A DNA stretch of 46,915 bases from Janibacter hoylei PVAS-1 (GTDB taxonomy: Bacteria; Actinomycetota; Actinomycetes; Actinomycetales; Dermatophilaceae). Shown in pieces: positions 8,291 to 18,000 of this stretch. Both the position numbers and the translations under genes were made by a program. The stretch is taken from positions 1 to 46,915 of the forward strand of contig NZ_ALWX01000025.1 of assembly GCF_000297495.1 (NCBI RefSeq), in the 5' to 3' direction. How positions within the stretch are numbered: the stretch's first letter is position 1; the number at the start of each line of letters is the position of its first letter. The notes beneath the pieces are model-generated. The model was not told the DNA's origin. It saw only the letters and a program-made list of their open reading frames with translations, and searched no databases.

Positions 8291-9375
8291 CACAGCCCCC
8301 GCTCCGGCACCGCCTGCACCGTCCGCGGCTCACGCACCGGCAACGGCTCGGCCCCCGGTCCCGCCTCCGGCGCCCGCGCAGGTCCAGACTGTTCGACTTC
8401 GGGTCGGTCGAGTCGCAGTGAGGTCGGGTTGCCGTTGCCGAGCTGGATCGTGTCGAGCTGGCCCAGGACCTCGGTCGCGGTGCGGCGGACCTTCTCGCCG
8501 GTGTCGCGGATGACCTGCACCGGGTCCGTGCCGTCGACGTTCGCGGCCCACCCAGCGACGTAGGGGATCGTGTAGTCGCTGGTGTCCATGCCATGCGCTG
8601 CGGCGATCATCAGCGCCACCGACTCGGCCTCGACCTCACCGATCCCGCGATGCTGGCGCGCGTCCTGCTGGTTCGGCCCATGCAGACGCACATGGCCCAG
8701 TTCGTGCGCGAGGGTCTTCACCTGCGCGGCCGGATCCATGTCGGTCCGCACCAGGACCTGGCGGGTCTCGTAGTCGGTCATGCCGTTCGCGCCGCGGATC
8801 GCGTCGGCGTCGGGTATCCGCAGCACCTCGAATCCCAGCGACTCGACCTGCCCGGCCAGCCCCTCCCACAGCCCGGCGGGCGCCTCGCCTCTCAGCAGCT
8901 TCGGGCTTGGCAGTTCCGGCAGGTCGGCACCGTGGGTCCGGGACACATCCCACACATGAGCGGGGACGACGCTGACGATCCGCCGTTGCACGACCTCACC
9001 CGGGCGCGGCTTCTCGCCCTTCGTCAGGCGTCGCCACGAGGCCGGGTCCTTCGGCGTGGCCGTGGCGAAACGCACTCGGACCGGGGCGCGAATCTCATAG
9101 CCGCCGCCGGCCTCGGCCCAGCGGCCCATCTTCTTCCAGTCCTGGAACCCGGCCACCCATGTCGGCGTCGGGGATGGCACCCGGCCCTGCTCGTAGGCTT
9201 CCAGGTGCTGAGCCCAGATCAGCAGCGTGTTGTTGAATGAGCGCGATCGGAACCGCGCGGCGAACTCCATCGCCCGCCGCCAGTCCTCACCTGAGACCAG
9301 CTCCTCGACCGAGCGCACGATGCGTTCTTCGAGAGCTTCGAGCTTCGCTTCCCGCGTCTCGCTCCTCATCGCCAT
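8290..9375 (-). CDS. ArdC-like anti-restriction protein with zinc metallopeptidase motif
   Basis: A 361-residue protein. Residues ~1-110 match the ArdC N-terminal ssDNA-binding domain (SFNNTLLIWAQ, then PTWVAGFQDWKKMGR). Residues ~175-265 carry an IrrE/ImmA-like zincin with HELGH (residues 224-228) and a downstream EVEAESVA helix supplying the third ligand. Family knowledge: ArdC proteins protect entering single-stranded plasmid DNA from host restriction. It is the first gene of the minus-strand transfer/replication operon, consistent with early expression in a recipient. Its ATG 9375 has GGGAGGTCC upstream. The C-terminal ~60 residues are a Pro/Arg-rich tail. Confidence 0.85.
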   Translation of the reverse strand: MAMRSETREAKLEALEERIVRSVEELVSGEDWRRAMEFAARFRSRSFNNTLLIWAQHLEAYEQGRVPSPTPTWVAGFQDWKKMGRWAEAGGGYEIRAPVRVRFATATPKDPASWRRLTKGEKPRPGEVVQRRIVSVVPAHVWDVSRTHGADLPELPSPKLLRGEAPAGLWEGLAGQVESLGFEVLRIPDADAIRGANGMTDYETRQVLVRTDMDPAAQVKTLAHELGHVRLHGPNQQDARQHRGIGEVEAESVALMIAAAHGMDTSDYTIPYVAGWAANVDGTDPVQVIRDTGEKVRRTATEVLGQLDTIQLGNGNPTSLRLDRPEVEQSGPARAPEAGPGAEPLPVREPRTVQAVPERGL

Positions 9376-9598
9376 CGCAGGACCTCCCTCCGCCGTGGCC
9401 GCCCCGAGTGGGAGCAGCCGTTGCGACCACGAGGTACGCCGGGCGGATCAGGAAGACAAGGCGGACGACGGAAACGAGACTGGCGACCGCCAGGCTCCGC
9501 GATGAACCCGACGAGTCCCTACCGGACTACCGGAACCCCCGAAAGCCGTGGGGCCGCGGCCCGCGATCCTGCGGATATGACCCGGCTCGATGCGCGTT
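9376..9598. other. Intergenic segment between ardC-like operon and AraC gene
   Basis: About 220 bases without a convincing gene on either strand. It must hold the promoter of the leftward operon starting with the ArdC-like gene. I see no clear -35/-10 pair or terminator hairpin that I would defend. Confidence 0.4.
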
Positions 9599-10534
9599 TC
9601 ACCCGGACGACGGGGTGGCACGCGAGCGGGCGATCGCCCGGTAGCGGCTCGGCGTCACACCGACGCTACGACGGAACTGACGCGCCGCGAAATCAGGATC
9701 ACTCCACCCCACCTCACGAGCAACCACCGCGATCGGCGTGTCCGTCGTGCGTAGAAGACCCGCCATCCGCTCCGCCCGCAACATCGTCAGATACGCGATC
9801 GGCGACTTCCCGTACGCCTCCACGAACACACGACCAAGCTGCGACTTCGACAGATGCACCTCGCGCGCCAGGTCCGTCACCGACCACCGACGCACCGGGT
9901 CCGACCGCAGCAGCTCGGCGACCCTCCGCGCCTCGGCCCGCAACGGCGCGAATCCCCGTCGCCTGGGCGGAGCAGGCCACGTCGTCGCGCGCTGCGTGGA
10001 GGACTCGCGCACCGGTGTCGTCGTGACGAACGGAGTCAGGACGTGAGCGATCGAGAACCACAACGCCTGCACCCGATGAAAGTTCGCGACCGGGCGATCC
10101 TCAACACTCAGCGCGACCAGCTCGTCCAGCCACGGCATCAACATCCCCGCCCGGTCCTCACCAAGTCGGAGAACCTGGGCTGGCTCGGCATAAGTCGTCG
10201 CAAAGAAGTCCTGTGCTTCAAGTCGATCTTGCAGAAAGCCGACGTACTGCCAGAACACCTGGTCCACCAGGTAATCGGTGTTCGCGAAGACGGTGGTCGT
10301 CGTGACGTGGCCTTCTGGCTCACTCCCGCACAGGACGTTCGCGCCGAGCACGACAACATCGCCAATACAGACGGGTCGCTGTCCGAACTCACTGAACAGC
10401 ACCGCGGACCCAGAGCGGACGATGACAATCTTGATGCAGTCATATGCCACCGGACCGATCGGACGATGCTCGGTACGGGTCAATGCCGTGATGGGTGAGC
10501 GCAGGCCTTGTTCGTCTGCCTCGAATCCCAACAT
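9599..10534 (-). CDS. AraC-family transcriptional regulator, copy 1
   Basis: A 311-residue regulator. The N-terminal ~200 residues form a cupin-like/ligand domain of the AraC-binding-like type. The last ~100 residues are a canonical double helix-turn-helix: VTDLAREVHLSKSQLGRVF and later IAVVAREVGWSDPDFAARQF followed by GVTPSRYR. The ATG at 10534 lies 24 nt after the stop of the MFS exporter gene, so it is probably co-transcribed with ABC-F and MFS. It is a close paralogue of the AraC at 18648-19583, which follows the Cmx-like exporter. The inferred role is control of the adjoining resistance genes or of the ICE. Confidence 0.85.
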   Translation of the reverse strand: MLGFEADEQGLRSPITALTRTEHRPIGPVAYDCIKIVIVRSGSAVLFSEFGQRPVCIGDVVVLGANVLCGSEPEGHVTTTTVFANTDYLVDQVFWQYVGFLQDRLEAQDFFATTYAEPAQVLRLGEDRAGMLMPWLDELVALSVEDRPVANFHRVQALWFSIAHVLTPFVTTTPVRESSTQRATTWPAPPRRRGFAPLRAEARRVAELLRSDPVRRWSVTDLAREVHLSKSQLGRVFVEAYGKSPIAYLTMLRAERMAGLLRTTDTPIAVVAREVGWSDPDFAARQFRRSVGVTPSRYRAIARSRATPSSG

Positions 10535-10558
10535 GTTCTTGACCCGGACAGTCGCGTC

Positions 10559-11827
10559 TCAGCGTTCGTCCAGTGAGCGTTCCATCTCGCTTTCGCGCAT
10601 CCGTCCCGCCAGCAGAGCGATCAGCGCAAGGGCGGGTGGCGCGATGCCGGCGATGATGAAGATCACGGGGATAGGCACGAGCAGTGAGAGCGGGCCTGCG
10701 ATGGCGATCGAGACCGGCATGAAGGCGATCGAGACGAAGAAGTCGAGGCTCGCGACTCGGCCGATCATGTCGAGCGGCACCAGACGTTGCAGCAGGGTTC
10801 CCCAGATGACGACACCGGCTCCGGTCGCCGCGCCGACGATGAACAGTGCTGAGAGCATCAGAATCAGGTTGTCGGCGACGCCGATGACCGCAAGGGGGAG
10901 GGTTCCGCCGCCCCAGCAGGCGATCATGAATGTGAGGTAGCGGCGCGGCAGTTTCAGAGATGACACAACGAGTGAGCCGATCGCCCCGCCGATGCCGAAT
11001 GCGGCAAGGAGGAAACCGAACGTCGATTCGGCGTCCTCGAACCTGTCGCGGGTGATGAACGGCAGCAGCACTTCGATCGGTCCCTGGATGATGAGGGCGA
11101 GAGAGGAGCCGAAGATCAGAGTCCAGAGCAACCAGCGAGTGCGAGCCACATAGTTCACGCCTGCTCGAAGGTCGCCCCACACGCTCGTGCGCTGCTCCGG
11201 AGAAGTGACCGTGATCAGTTCGTCGCGCCGACTGAGGAACAGAGTGAGGATGAACGCGATCGCGTACGACGCTGCGACGATCACGGCCCCGATGGCGGGA
11301 AAGAACATGCCGACGAAGATTCCGCCGAGGGCGGGACCCAGACCCTGCCCCATTGAGGGTCGGAGAGCGCCTTCGAGCCCGTTCGCGGCGAGGAGCTGCT
11401 CAGGCGGAAGCACCTGGGGCAGATACGCGCTGTAGGCGGGGTAGAAGAACGCGCTTCCTGCGCCCATCGCGAAGGAGGCGACGCCGACGTGCCACAGTTC
11501 GATCGTCCCGGTGAGGGACAGCACTGCCACCACGGTCATCACGGCCGCGGTGCATCCCTGCACGGTGATGATGATGCGGCGTTTGGAGAACCGATCGGCG
11601 ACAACGCCACCCAGGATCGAGAAGGCGAACAAGCCCAAGCTCATCCCTGTCGCGACCGCTGAGAGCGCGAGCGGGCTGTCATCGAGCGCGAGGACTTGGA
11701 AGACCATCACGATGGTCCACATCCCGGTGCCGAAGACCTCGATGCCGACTGCGGCGAACAGGAGCCGATAGTCCCGCGAAGCCAGTGGCCGCAGGGCACG
11801 TATCCGGTTGAGGTTCTTCTCGCTCAT
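10559..11827 (-). CDS. MFS drug exporter (Mef/MFS_3-like)
   Basis: A 422-residue major facilitator with 12 predicted membrane helices and the MFS motif A region between helices 2 and 3 (GGVVADRFSKRRI). It resembles the MFS_3 type of macrolide/drug exporters (Mef, Cmr-like). The ATG at 11827 overlaps the ABC-F stop codon (ATGA), so the two are translationally coupled. A coupled exporter plus ABC-F pair recalls the mef-msr arrangement that confers macrolide resistance; which drug it exports cannot be read from sequence. Confidence 0.82.
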   Translation of the reverse strand: MSEKNLNRIRALRPLASRDYRLLFAAVGIEVFGTGMWTIVMVFQVLALDDSPLALSAVATGMSLGLFAFSILGGVVADRFSKRRIIITVQGCTAAVMTVVAVLSLTGTIELWHVGVASFAMGAGSAFFYPAYSAYLPQVLPPEQLLAANGLEGALRPSMGQGLGPALGGIFVGMFFPAIGAVIVAASYAIAFILTLFLSRRDELITVTSPEQRTSVWGDLRAGVNYVARTRWLLWTLIFGSSLALIIQGPIEVLLPFITRDRFEDAESTFGFLLAAFGIGGAIGSLVVSSLKLPRRYLTFMIACWGGGTLPLAVIGVADNLILMLSALFIVGAATGAGVVIWGTLLQRLVPLDMIGRVASLDFFVSIAFMPVSIAIAGPLSLLVPIPVIFIIAGIAPPALALIALLAGRMRESEMERSLDER

Positions 11828-13479
11828 ACCAGCGCCTCGCCTTCGATCATCGAAGTCAGTTCGAGGCTCGGCCATTCGTAAACGTCACGGAGCAGCTGCC
11901 GGTCGTGCGTTGACAGGACGACCGCCGCTGCAGTCGCTCCGAGCGCGTCGGTGAGTTCGTCAACGAGCGCGATTGAAAGGTGGTTGGTGGGTTCGTCCAG
12001 GAGGAGCACATGCGGGCGCATCGCGAGCACGAGTGCCAGATCGAGCCGGCGCTGCTGCCCCATCGAGAGCTCGCCCACTCGTTTGCCCGCCTCGCGCGGG
12101 CGAAGGAGACCAAGCTGAGAGAGGCCGATCGCATCCGATTCCCGCAAGGTGCCTTCGGACACGAGCGCGCCGACGTGCGTGGCGTACACCTCGCTCGCTC
12201 TCCGATCAGGCGGCAGGGTCGTCTCCTGATGGAGAAAGCCGAGGCGCGTGCTCCGAGGCATCCGAACCGCTCCGGTGTCCGGCGATAGCTCACCACCGAC
12301 CACGCCCAGCAGTGTGGACTTGCCGGCACCGTTCGGGCCGGTCACAACGAGACGGCCGCGGTGGGAGAGTGAGAACGACACTGGCTGGCTCAACCGCCCG
12401 GCGACGCTGACGTGATCGACGCTGAGGAGAACCGCGCCAGTTCGTGTGGGGAGTTCGGGGAACCGGAAGAGCTGAGGCGGTTCCGGCACGGTGACGGCGT
12501 GGGCTTCGAGTGCTTCCTGGCGTCGGTGAACGTTCTGCACAAGCCCGCCGGCCCGGGTGGCGCGCCCATGCTTGTTGGTGCCCTTCTCTGGTCTCCACCC
12601 CGAGACGAGTCGGTTCTGCGCTGCGCTGAGACTGTCCTGTAGCCGAGCATGCTCGGCCTGCTGGCGGTCATAGTCCTGTTCCCAGCGTTCCCGCTCGGCC
12701 AGACGTCCCTCCCGGTAGCCGGCATAGCCGTTCCCGTACACGCGCGGCCGATCGTCCGGCGTCGGGTCCAGGTCGACGATGGTCTCCGCGATGTCGGACA
12801 GCAGCGCGCGATCGTGGCTGACGACGACAACACCCCCGCTCCGCGCTCGGAGCTGCGCGGTCAGGAACTCGAGCCCGCTTCGGTCGAGGTGGTTGGTGGG
12901 CTCATCAAGCAGGAGGAAGTCGTGATCGGCGCCCAGGAGGCACGCCAGCCGTACCCGATAACGCTGTCCCACCGAGAGGTCTGTGAGAAGCCTGGTCGAG
13001 TCCGTCTCCGCGTCGAGTGCTTCGAGCGCGATCTGCACGCGCCGTTCGGCATCCCACGCATCGAGCGCTTCGGCATGTTCCAACGCGGCCGCGTACTGCT
13101 CCTCCGTCCGGTCCTTGTTGTCCGCGAGAGCGAGAGCGGCCGCGTCGAGCGCCGCCAACGCGGCCAGTGGTTCGGCGATCGCCTCTGCGACCGCCTGCCC
13201 AACAGTTCGACTGTCAGCGGCGGTCATCTCTTGCTCGGCCACAGCGATCGTGCCGATGCGCTGGACTGTTCCGCTGTCCGGGACCAGGACGCCAGCGAGA
13301 ACCTGCAGGAGGGTCGATTTCCCTCGCCCGTTCTCTCCCACGATCGCGACACGCGATGAGGAAGTGAGGGTGAGGTCTACATGATGGAGAACGGGTGTGG
13401 CTCCGCGCATCAAAGACACGTCGGAAGTGATGAGTTGCGCGCGATGGCGCGCCGGATGACGGTTCGTCGGGGTAAGCAT
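11824..13479 (-). CDS. ABC-F ribosome-protection ATPase (antibiotic resistance type)
   Basis: A 551-residue soluble protein with two ABC ATPase domains and no membrane segments. Domain 1 has Walker A GENGRGKST (~residue 53), signature LSVGQ and Walker B LLLDEPTNH. Domain 2 has Walker A GPNGAGKST, signature LSMGQ and again LLLDEPTNH. The linker between them is the interdomain region that in resistance ABC-Fs (Msr, Vga, Lsa, TlrC) reaches the peptidyl transferase centre and displaces drug. ATG 13479 has AAGGA upstream; an in-frame extension to 13593 lacks conservation. A short leader ORF and inverted repeats lie upstream, suggesting drug-induced attenuation. The gene heads an operon with the MFS exporter and AraC regulator. 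Confidence 0.9.
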   Translation of the reverse strand: MLTPTNRHPARHRAQLITSDVSLMRGATPVLHHVDLTLTSSSRVAIVGENGRGKSTLLQVLAGVLVPDSGTVQRIGTIAVAEQEMTAADSRTVGQAVAEAIAEPLAALAALDAAALALADNKDRTEEQYAAALEHAEALDAWDAERRVQIALEALDAETDSTRLLTDLSVGQRYRVRLACLLGADHDFLLLDEPTNHLDRSGLEFLTAQLRARSGGVVVVSHDRALLSDIAETIVDLDPTPDDRPRVYGNGYAGYREGRLAERERWEQDYDRQQAEHARLQDSLSAAQNRLVSGWRPEKGTNKHGRATRAGGLVQNVHRRQEALEAHAVTVPEPPQLFRFPELPTRTGAVLLSVDHVSVAGRLSQPVSFSLSHRGRLVVTGPNGAGKSTLLGVVGGELSPDTGAVRMPRSTRLGFLHQETTLPPDRRASEVYATHVGALVSEGTLRESDAIGLSQLGLLRPREAGKRVGELSMGQQRRLDLALVLAMRPHVLLLDEPTNHLSIALVDELTDALGATAAAVVLSTHDRQLLRDVYEWPSLELTSMIEGEALV

Positions 13480-13535
13480 TGAAGTCCTTCGAGACGACGC
13501 ACCACCAGCCACAGACAGGCAGATAGGTACGCAAA

Positions 13536-13621
13536 TGACGGCGACCCAGGAAGGGTCAGAAACGAGCGGCCGCCGCAGTCTCGGATTACTCAACGAGCGC
13601 GGTGGGCCTACTCAGCCGTCA
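13536..13621 (-). promoter_or_regulatory. Leader region of the ABC-F operon with pairing segments (putative attenuator)
   Basis: On the minus strand, TGACGGC (13621-13615), which contains the stop codon of a six-codon ORF, is complementary to GCCGTCA (13542-13536), 56 nt upstream of the ABC-F start. Between them, GACCC/GGGTC can form an inner hairpin. A ribosome on the short ORF would block this pairing. This is the arrangement expected of translation-dependent attenuation upstream of resistance ABC-F genes. I infer the mechanism; the complementarity is seen directly. Confidence 0.45.
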
Positions 13622-13639
13622 CAGGAAGTACAAATGCAT
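13619..13639 (-). CDS. Leaderless upstream ORF MHLYFL
   Basis: ATG CAT TTG TAC TTC CTG TGA, encoding six residues. The ATG is 6 nt after a TANNNT -10 element, so the start codon would be at or next to the transcription start, as in many actinobacterial leaderless mRNAs. The position in front of an ABC-F gene suggests an antibiotic-sensing leader peptide. Confidence 0.45.
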   Translation of the reverse strand: MHLYFL

Positions 13640-13645
13640 ACGACC

Positions 13646-13651
13646 ACCCTA
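13646..13651 (-). promoter_or_regulatory. Candidate -10 element for the ABC-F operon
   Basis: TAGGGT on the minus strand fits the actinobacterial TANNNT -10 consensus and lies 6 nt before the leader ORF ATG. No convincing -35 is seen. Confidence 0.4.
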
Positions 13652-13681
13652 CCGCACGAAGCCGACGTGCCCTCCGCCTAG

Positions 13682-14801
13682 CTACGCGATCGCTAGAAGG
13701 GCGCGGAGCGCGTGCGCTGCTTGGGCGGGTACGACTCCGTTGCCGAGTGCGGTGAGCTGTTCTGGCGGGGTGAGTCCGAGGTTGGGATCGGTCACCCATC
13801 CGTCCGGTAGGCCCATCAGCCATTCCACGAAGCGCGGCGCGGGCCGGCACTGCCCCTCGTCCGTTACGAGGGCTGGTGAGGGGGCGCCTCGTCCGGTGAG
13901 GTGTTCCCATCGTCGGATTGCCAGGGCGTAACGTCCCCAGCGTCGAAGAGCTGCCCGATCAGCGGCCACAGAAGCTCCGGATCCCGATGCGGCCGCGAAC
14001 CGTCCGGCCCGTTCAGCGCCAGGTCGATGACCTGATGGGACAGGGCGATCGTGCCGCGCCGCGCGCGTACTCGTTCCAGGCTCTCCCCGCCGCGGGCGGC
14101 GTCGGAGGCCAGCGGCGTGCGGAACAGCGCGGCGGGCGAGGATGAAGATGCGAAAGCGGGTGTGGGGTGCGCCGATGTCGGAAGCGGGTAGGCCGAGCCA
14201 GCGCGCGTCGTACCCGAGGTCGGCCAGATCGCCGAGTACGGCGCCAAGAGCCCGTAGAGGTCGAGCTGGCTGGTCTCCCAGATGCCACGGGTCGGATTCC
14301 ACACCGCGAACGGCCGCCCCCCTCGATTGCGGTTGCGGGCTCGGGGGTTGCAGAGGCGGGGTTGCGTCCATCAGGGTCCTCTCCTTCCGGTGTCGGGCGC
14401 GTCGCGGTAGCCGAAAGCAGCCCGCGCACGTTCTCGGCGACGACCCACTCCGGTTGCAGCACGTCGATCGCCTCGGCCATGCGCGCCCACAACCCCGAGC
14501 GGGTGCCAGGGTGCAGGCCGGCCATGCGTCCCACGGTGGACACGTCCTGGCAGGGGAACCCACCGCAGATCACATCGACGGGCTCGACCGCGTTCCAGTC
14601 GATCGTCGTGATGTCGCCCAGGTTCGGCACGCCCGGCCAGTGATAGGCGAACACCCGCGCCGGCGCCGGGCTCAACTCTGAGAACCACACCGTCTCGCCG
14701 TCGAACACTTCCTCGACGGCAAGGTCGAGTCCGCCGTAGCCAGAGAACAGTGACCCGATCCGTAGACGACGGCCCTGGGTCTCGTCGTTCGGCAGGCGCA
14801 T
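13682..14801 (-). pseudogene. DNA (cytosine-5) methyltransferase with four frame breaks
   Basis: Starting at ATG 14801 (GGAG upstream), the product shows 5mC methyltransferase motif I (IGSLFSGYGGLDLAV), the catalytic loop CGGFPCQDVS and the ENVRGLL block. Frame then changes at the C6 run 14317-14322, near 14240-14255, near 14130-14145 and near 13930-13945. Stitching the frames gives the usual phage/ICE Dcm continuation: VWNPTRGIWETSQLDL, LGYDARWLGLPASDIGAPHTRF, FRTPLASDAARGG, WGRYALAIRRWE and FVEWLMGLPDGWV, ending ALGNGVVPAQAAHALR. The restored protein is ~373 residues. Four indels in one gene suggest decay, though local sequencing errors cannot be excluded. It lies divergent from the relaxase gene. 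Confidence 0.8.
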
Positions 14802-14962
14802 GAGGACTCCGGCAGATCGGTGATCCCCGGCCGAGTCCGATCGTGAACTCGATGCCGGGCTGGTTACCCGCCAAGTGCTCGCCGCACCTCCCGTCTCCAA
14901 CTCGAACGACCTTGCGACGGCCTGCCGCCGCCCTTGGCTCGCCCCGTCTCTGAGCTGCCACA

Positions 14963-15009
14963 CGTCTTTCAGACGAGGCGCGAGGGTCCCGAGTCGCATC
15001 TGATGCGAC
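14963..15009. other. Candidate oriT: two inverted repeats upstream of the relaxase
   Basis: CGTCT-TTC-AGACG (14963-14975) and the 17-bp near-palindrome GTCGCATC-T-GATGCGAC (14993-15009) lie in the 260-bp gap between the divergent methyltransferase and MobF relaxase genes. Origins of transfer of MobF systems commonly sit next to the relaxase gene and contain such inverted repeats. The palindrome could equally be an operator for the relaxase promoter. No nic consensus was identified. Confidence 0.35.
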
Positions 15010-15062
15010 CGGGCTTGCGGGATCACCTGCTCTCCGAGCGGTTAGCGGAAGGGGCAGCCGAG

Positions 15063-18000
15063 GTGACGGTTTCGATGCGTGTGATGAGCGCGGGCGATGG
15101 GTACAAGTACCTACTGAAGTCCATCGCCGCGGGCGATGGCGACCGCTCGCTGTCCACGCCGCTGACTCGGTATTACGCAGAGGCAGGAACGCCGCCCGGC
15201 TTCTGGATGGGCTCGGGACTTGGCCGGCTCGGGCACGGCGAGCTGGTCGAGGGAGCCCAGGTCGCAGAAGCCCAGCTCGCGCTGTTGATCGGGATGGGCC
15301 ATGACCCGATCACGGGCGATCCGCTGGGCCGCGCCTACCAGCAGTTCGCGTCGGTCGCGGAGCGGATCACGCAGCGCGTCGACGCCCTCGACCCCGAACT
15401 GGGGCCGGCCGCTCGAGCTCAACAAGTAGCCGCGATCGAAGCGGAGGAGGCTGAGCGCGGAACCCGCCGCGCCGTGGCGGGCTATGACTTCACCGTCTCC
15501 GTGCCGAAATCCGTCTCCACGATCTGGGCGGTTGCAGACGCGGGCACCCAAGCCTTGATCGCAGACGCCCACCATGCGGCGGTTGCAGAGCTGGTTGCGT
15601 TCCTCGAACGAGAGGTTGCGACAACCCGAGTCGGTGCAACCGGCCCGGACGGCGCGGTTGCGCACGTCGATGTCGCCGGCGTCGTGGCGGCGGCGTTCGA
15701 TCACTACGACAGCCGCGCGGGCGACCCGCAGTTGCACACGCATGTCGTCATCAGCAACAAGGTTCTGACCGTGCAGGACGGGCGCTGGCGAACCCTCGCT
15801 GGCCGGCCGATGCACTCGGTCGTCGTAGCCGTCTCCGAGCTCTACAACGCCGCTCTGGCGGACCAGCTCACCCGCGTCCTCGGCGTGGAGTGGGAGGCGC
15901 GAGAGCGGGGCCGGGACCGGAACCCGGCATGGGAAATCGAGGGCGTGCCCGACGAGCTGGTGACTGAGTTCTCCACCCGGTCGCGACACATCAAGGCCGA
16001 GAAGGATCGCCTGATCGCTGAGTACGTCGCCAGGCACGGGCGCCAGCCTTCGGCGCGGACGGTGCTGAAACTCCGGGCACAGGCGACGCTCGCTACCCGG
16101 CCGGAGAAGCAGGTTCGGTCGCTGGCCGACCTCACCCGCGAGTGGCGGCAGCGCGCCAGCCGAGTGCTCGGGAAGGACGCGAACGGCTGGGCTCGCACCC
16201 TCACCGTGACGAACGCGCGGGCGCCGCGGGTGTTGCGTGCCGACGATGTGCCGCTGGACGTGGTGCGTGAGGTCGGGCAGACCGTGATGGAGACGGTCGG
16301 TGAGAAGCGTTCGACCTGGACCCGCTGGAACCTGCATGCCGAGGCATCCCGGCAGTTGATGGGGTGGCGGTTCGTCACCATGCAGGATCGGGAGGCGATC
16401 ACTGGCCTGGTGGTCGACGCGGCCGAGCACGCTTCGCTGCGGTTGACGCCGCCGGAGCTGGCGTCGAGTCCGTTGCAGTTCCGCCGCGTGGACGGCACCT
16501 CCCGGTTCCGGCCGCACTCCTCGACGCTGTTCTCATCCGAAGTCCTGCTGGCCGCCGAAGACCGGCTCCTGGCCCGAGCGTCCACCACCACGGGGCCGGT
16601 CGTGGCGTTGGAGACGGTCGAGAGGATCGCCCGAAAGCCCGACGCACGCGGGCGGGTGCTCGGCGAGGATCAGGCCGCGGCCCTGGCAGCTATCGCAGTC
16701 TCCGGTCGGATCGTGGACGTGCTGGTCGGCCCGGCCGGTGCCGGGAAGACCACGGCCATGAACGGGCTCCGCAGGGCGTGGGAGAAGGAACACGGCAACG
16801 GGTCGGTGATCGGACTCGCGCCCTCTGCTGTGGCGGCGCAGGTCCTCGCCGATGACCTCGGCATCGCGACGGAGAACACCGCGAAGTGGTGGCAGAACCA
16901 TCTCATGCACGGGACCACGTTCGCGGCTGGGCAGCTCATCATCATCGACGAGGCGAGTCTGGCCGGCACCATGTCGCTGGATCGGCTCACCCACGAGGCT
17001 GAGCAGGCGGGCGCGAAAGTCCTCCTGGTCGGTGACTGGGGCCAGCTCCAATCACCGGGCGCCGGCGGGAGCTTCGCGATGCTCGTGCACGCCCGTGAGG
17101 ATGCCCCCGAGCTGACCGATCTGCACCGCTTCACCCACGAGTGGGAGAAGACCACCTCGCTCCAGCTCCGCCACGGCCGCGCCGAGGCGATCGACACCCT
17201 GATCGAGCACGGCCGGATCACCGGCGGCGACGAGGAAGCGATGATCGACGCCGCCTATCGCGCGTGGCGGGCTGATGTTGCCGCTGGGCGTGCGTCGATC
17301 CTCGTGACCGAGACGCACGCGACCGTCACCGAGCTGAACGCCAGGGCGCGGGCGGATCGGATCATCGACGGCGCCGTGAACCCGACCCGCGAACTCGCCC
17401 TGCACGACGGTACCGCGGTCTCGGACGGTGATCTGGTCATCACCCGCGAGAACGACCGGCGGCTCCGCAACGGCCGAACGTGGGTCCGCAACGGCTCCAG
17501 ATGGATCGTCACCGGGGTCCGTGAGGACGGGTCGGTCAGCATCCGCCCTGCCGGGCGCAGGTTCGGCGGCGGGATCGTGCTGCCGGCCGACTATGTGGCC
17601 GAGCACCTGGACCTCGGTTATGCGATCACCGCGCACCGTGCCCAAGGCGTGACCACCGACACCGCGCACGCGGTCGTCACCGCCACCACGACGCGGGAGA
17701 ACTGCTACGTCTCCATGACCCGCGGCGCCACCAACAACCACGCCTACGTCGCCGTCGACCGTGAGGACGCCGAGCACGCGGTGCCGCGTCCCGGCGACAA
17801 CCCGAACGTCACCGCCCGCTCGATCCTCTACGGCGTGTTGCAGCACATCGGCGCGGAGCTGTCGGCGCACGAGACGATCGCCGCCGAGCAAGACCGCTGG
17901 GGCTCGATCGCGCAGCTCGCAGCCGAGTACGACACGATCGCGCAAGCCGCGCAGCACGACCGCTGGGCCACCTTCCTGCAAGCCTCCGGCCTCACTGTCG

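Noticed and set aside
13214..13534. A 106-codon frame overlapping the ABC-F start (MRTYLPVCGWW...)
   Set aside because: It starts with TTG, lacks a ribosome binding site and is out of frame within ABC-F; the short MHLYFL ORF with its own -10 box is a better leader candidate.
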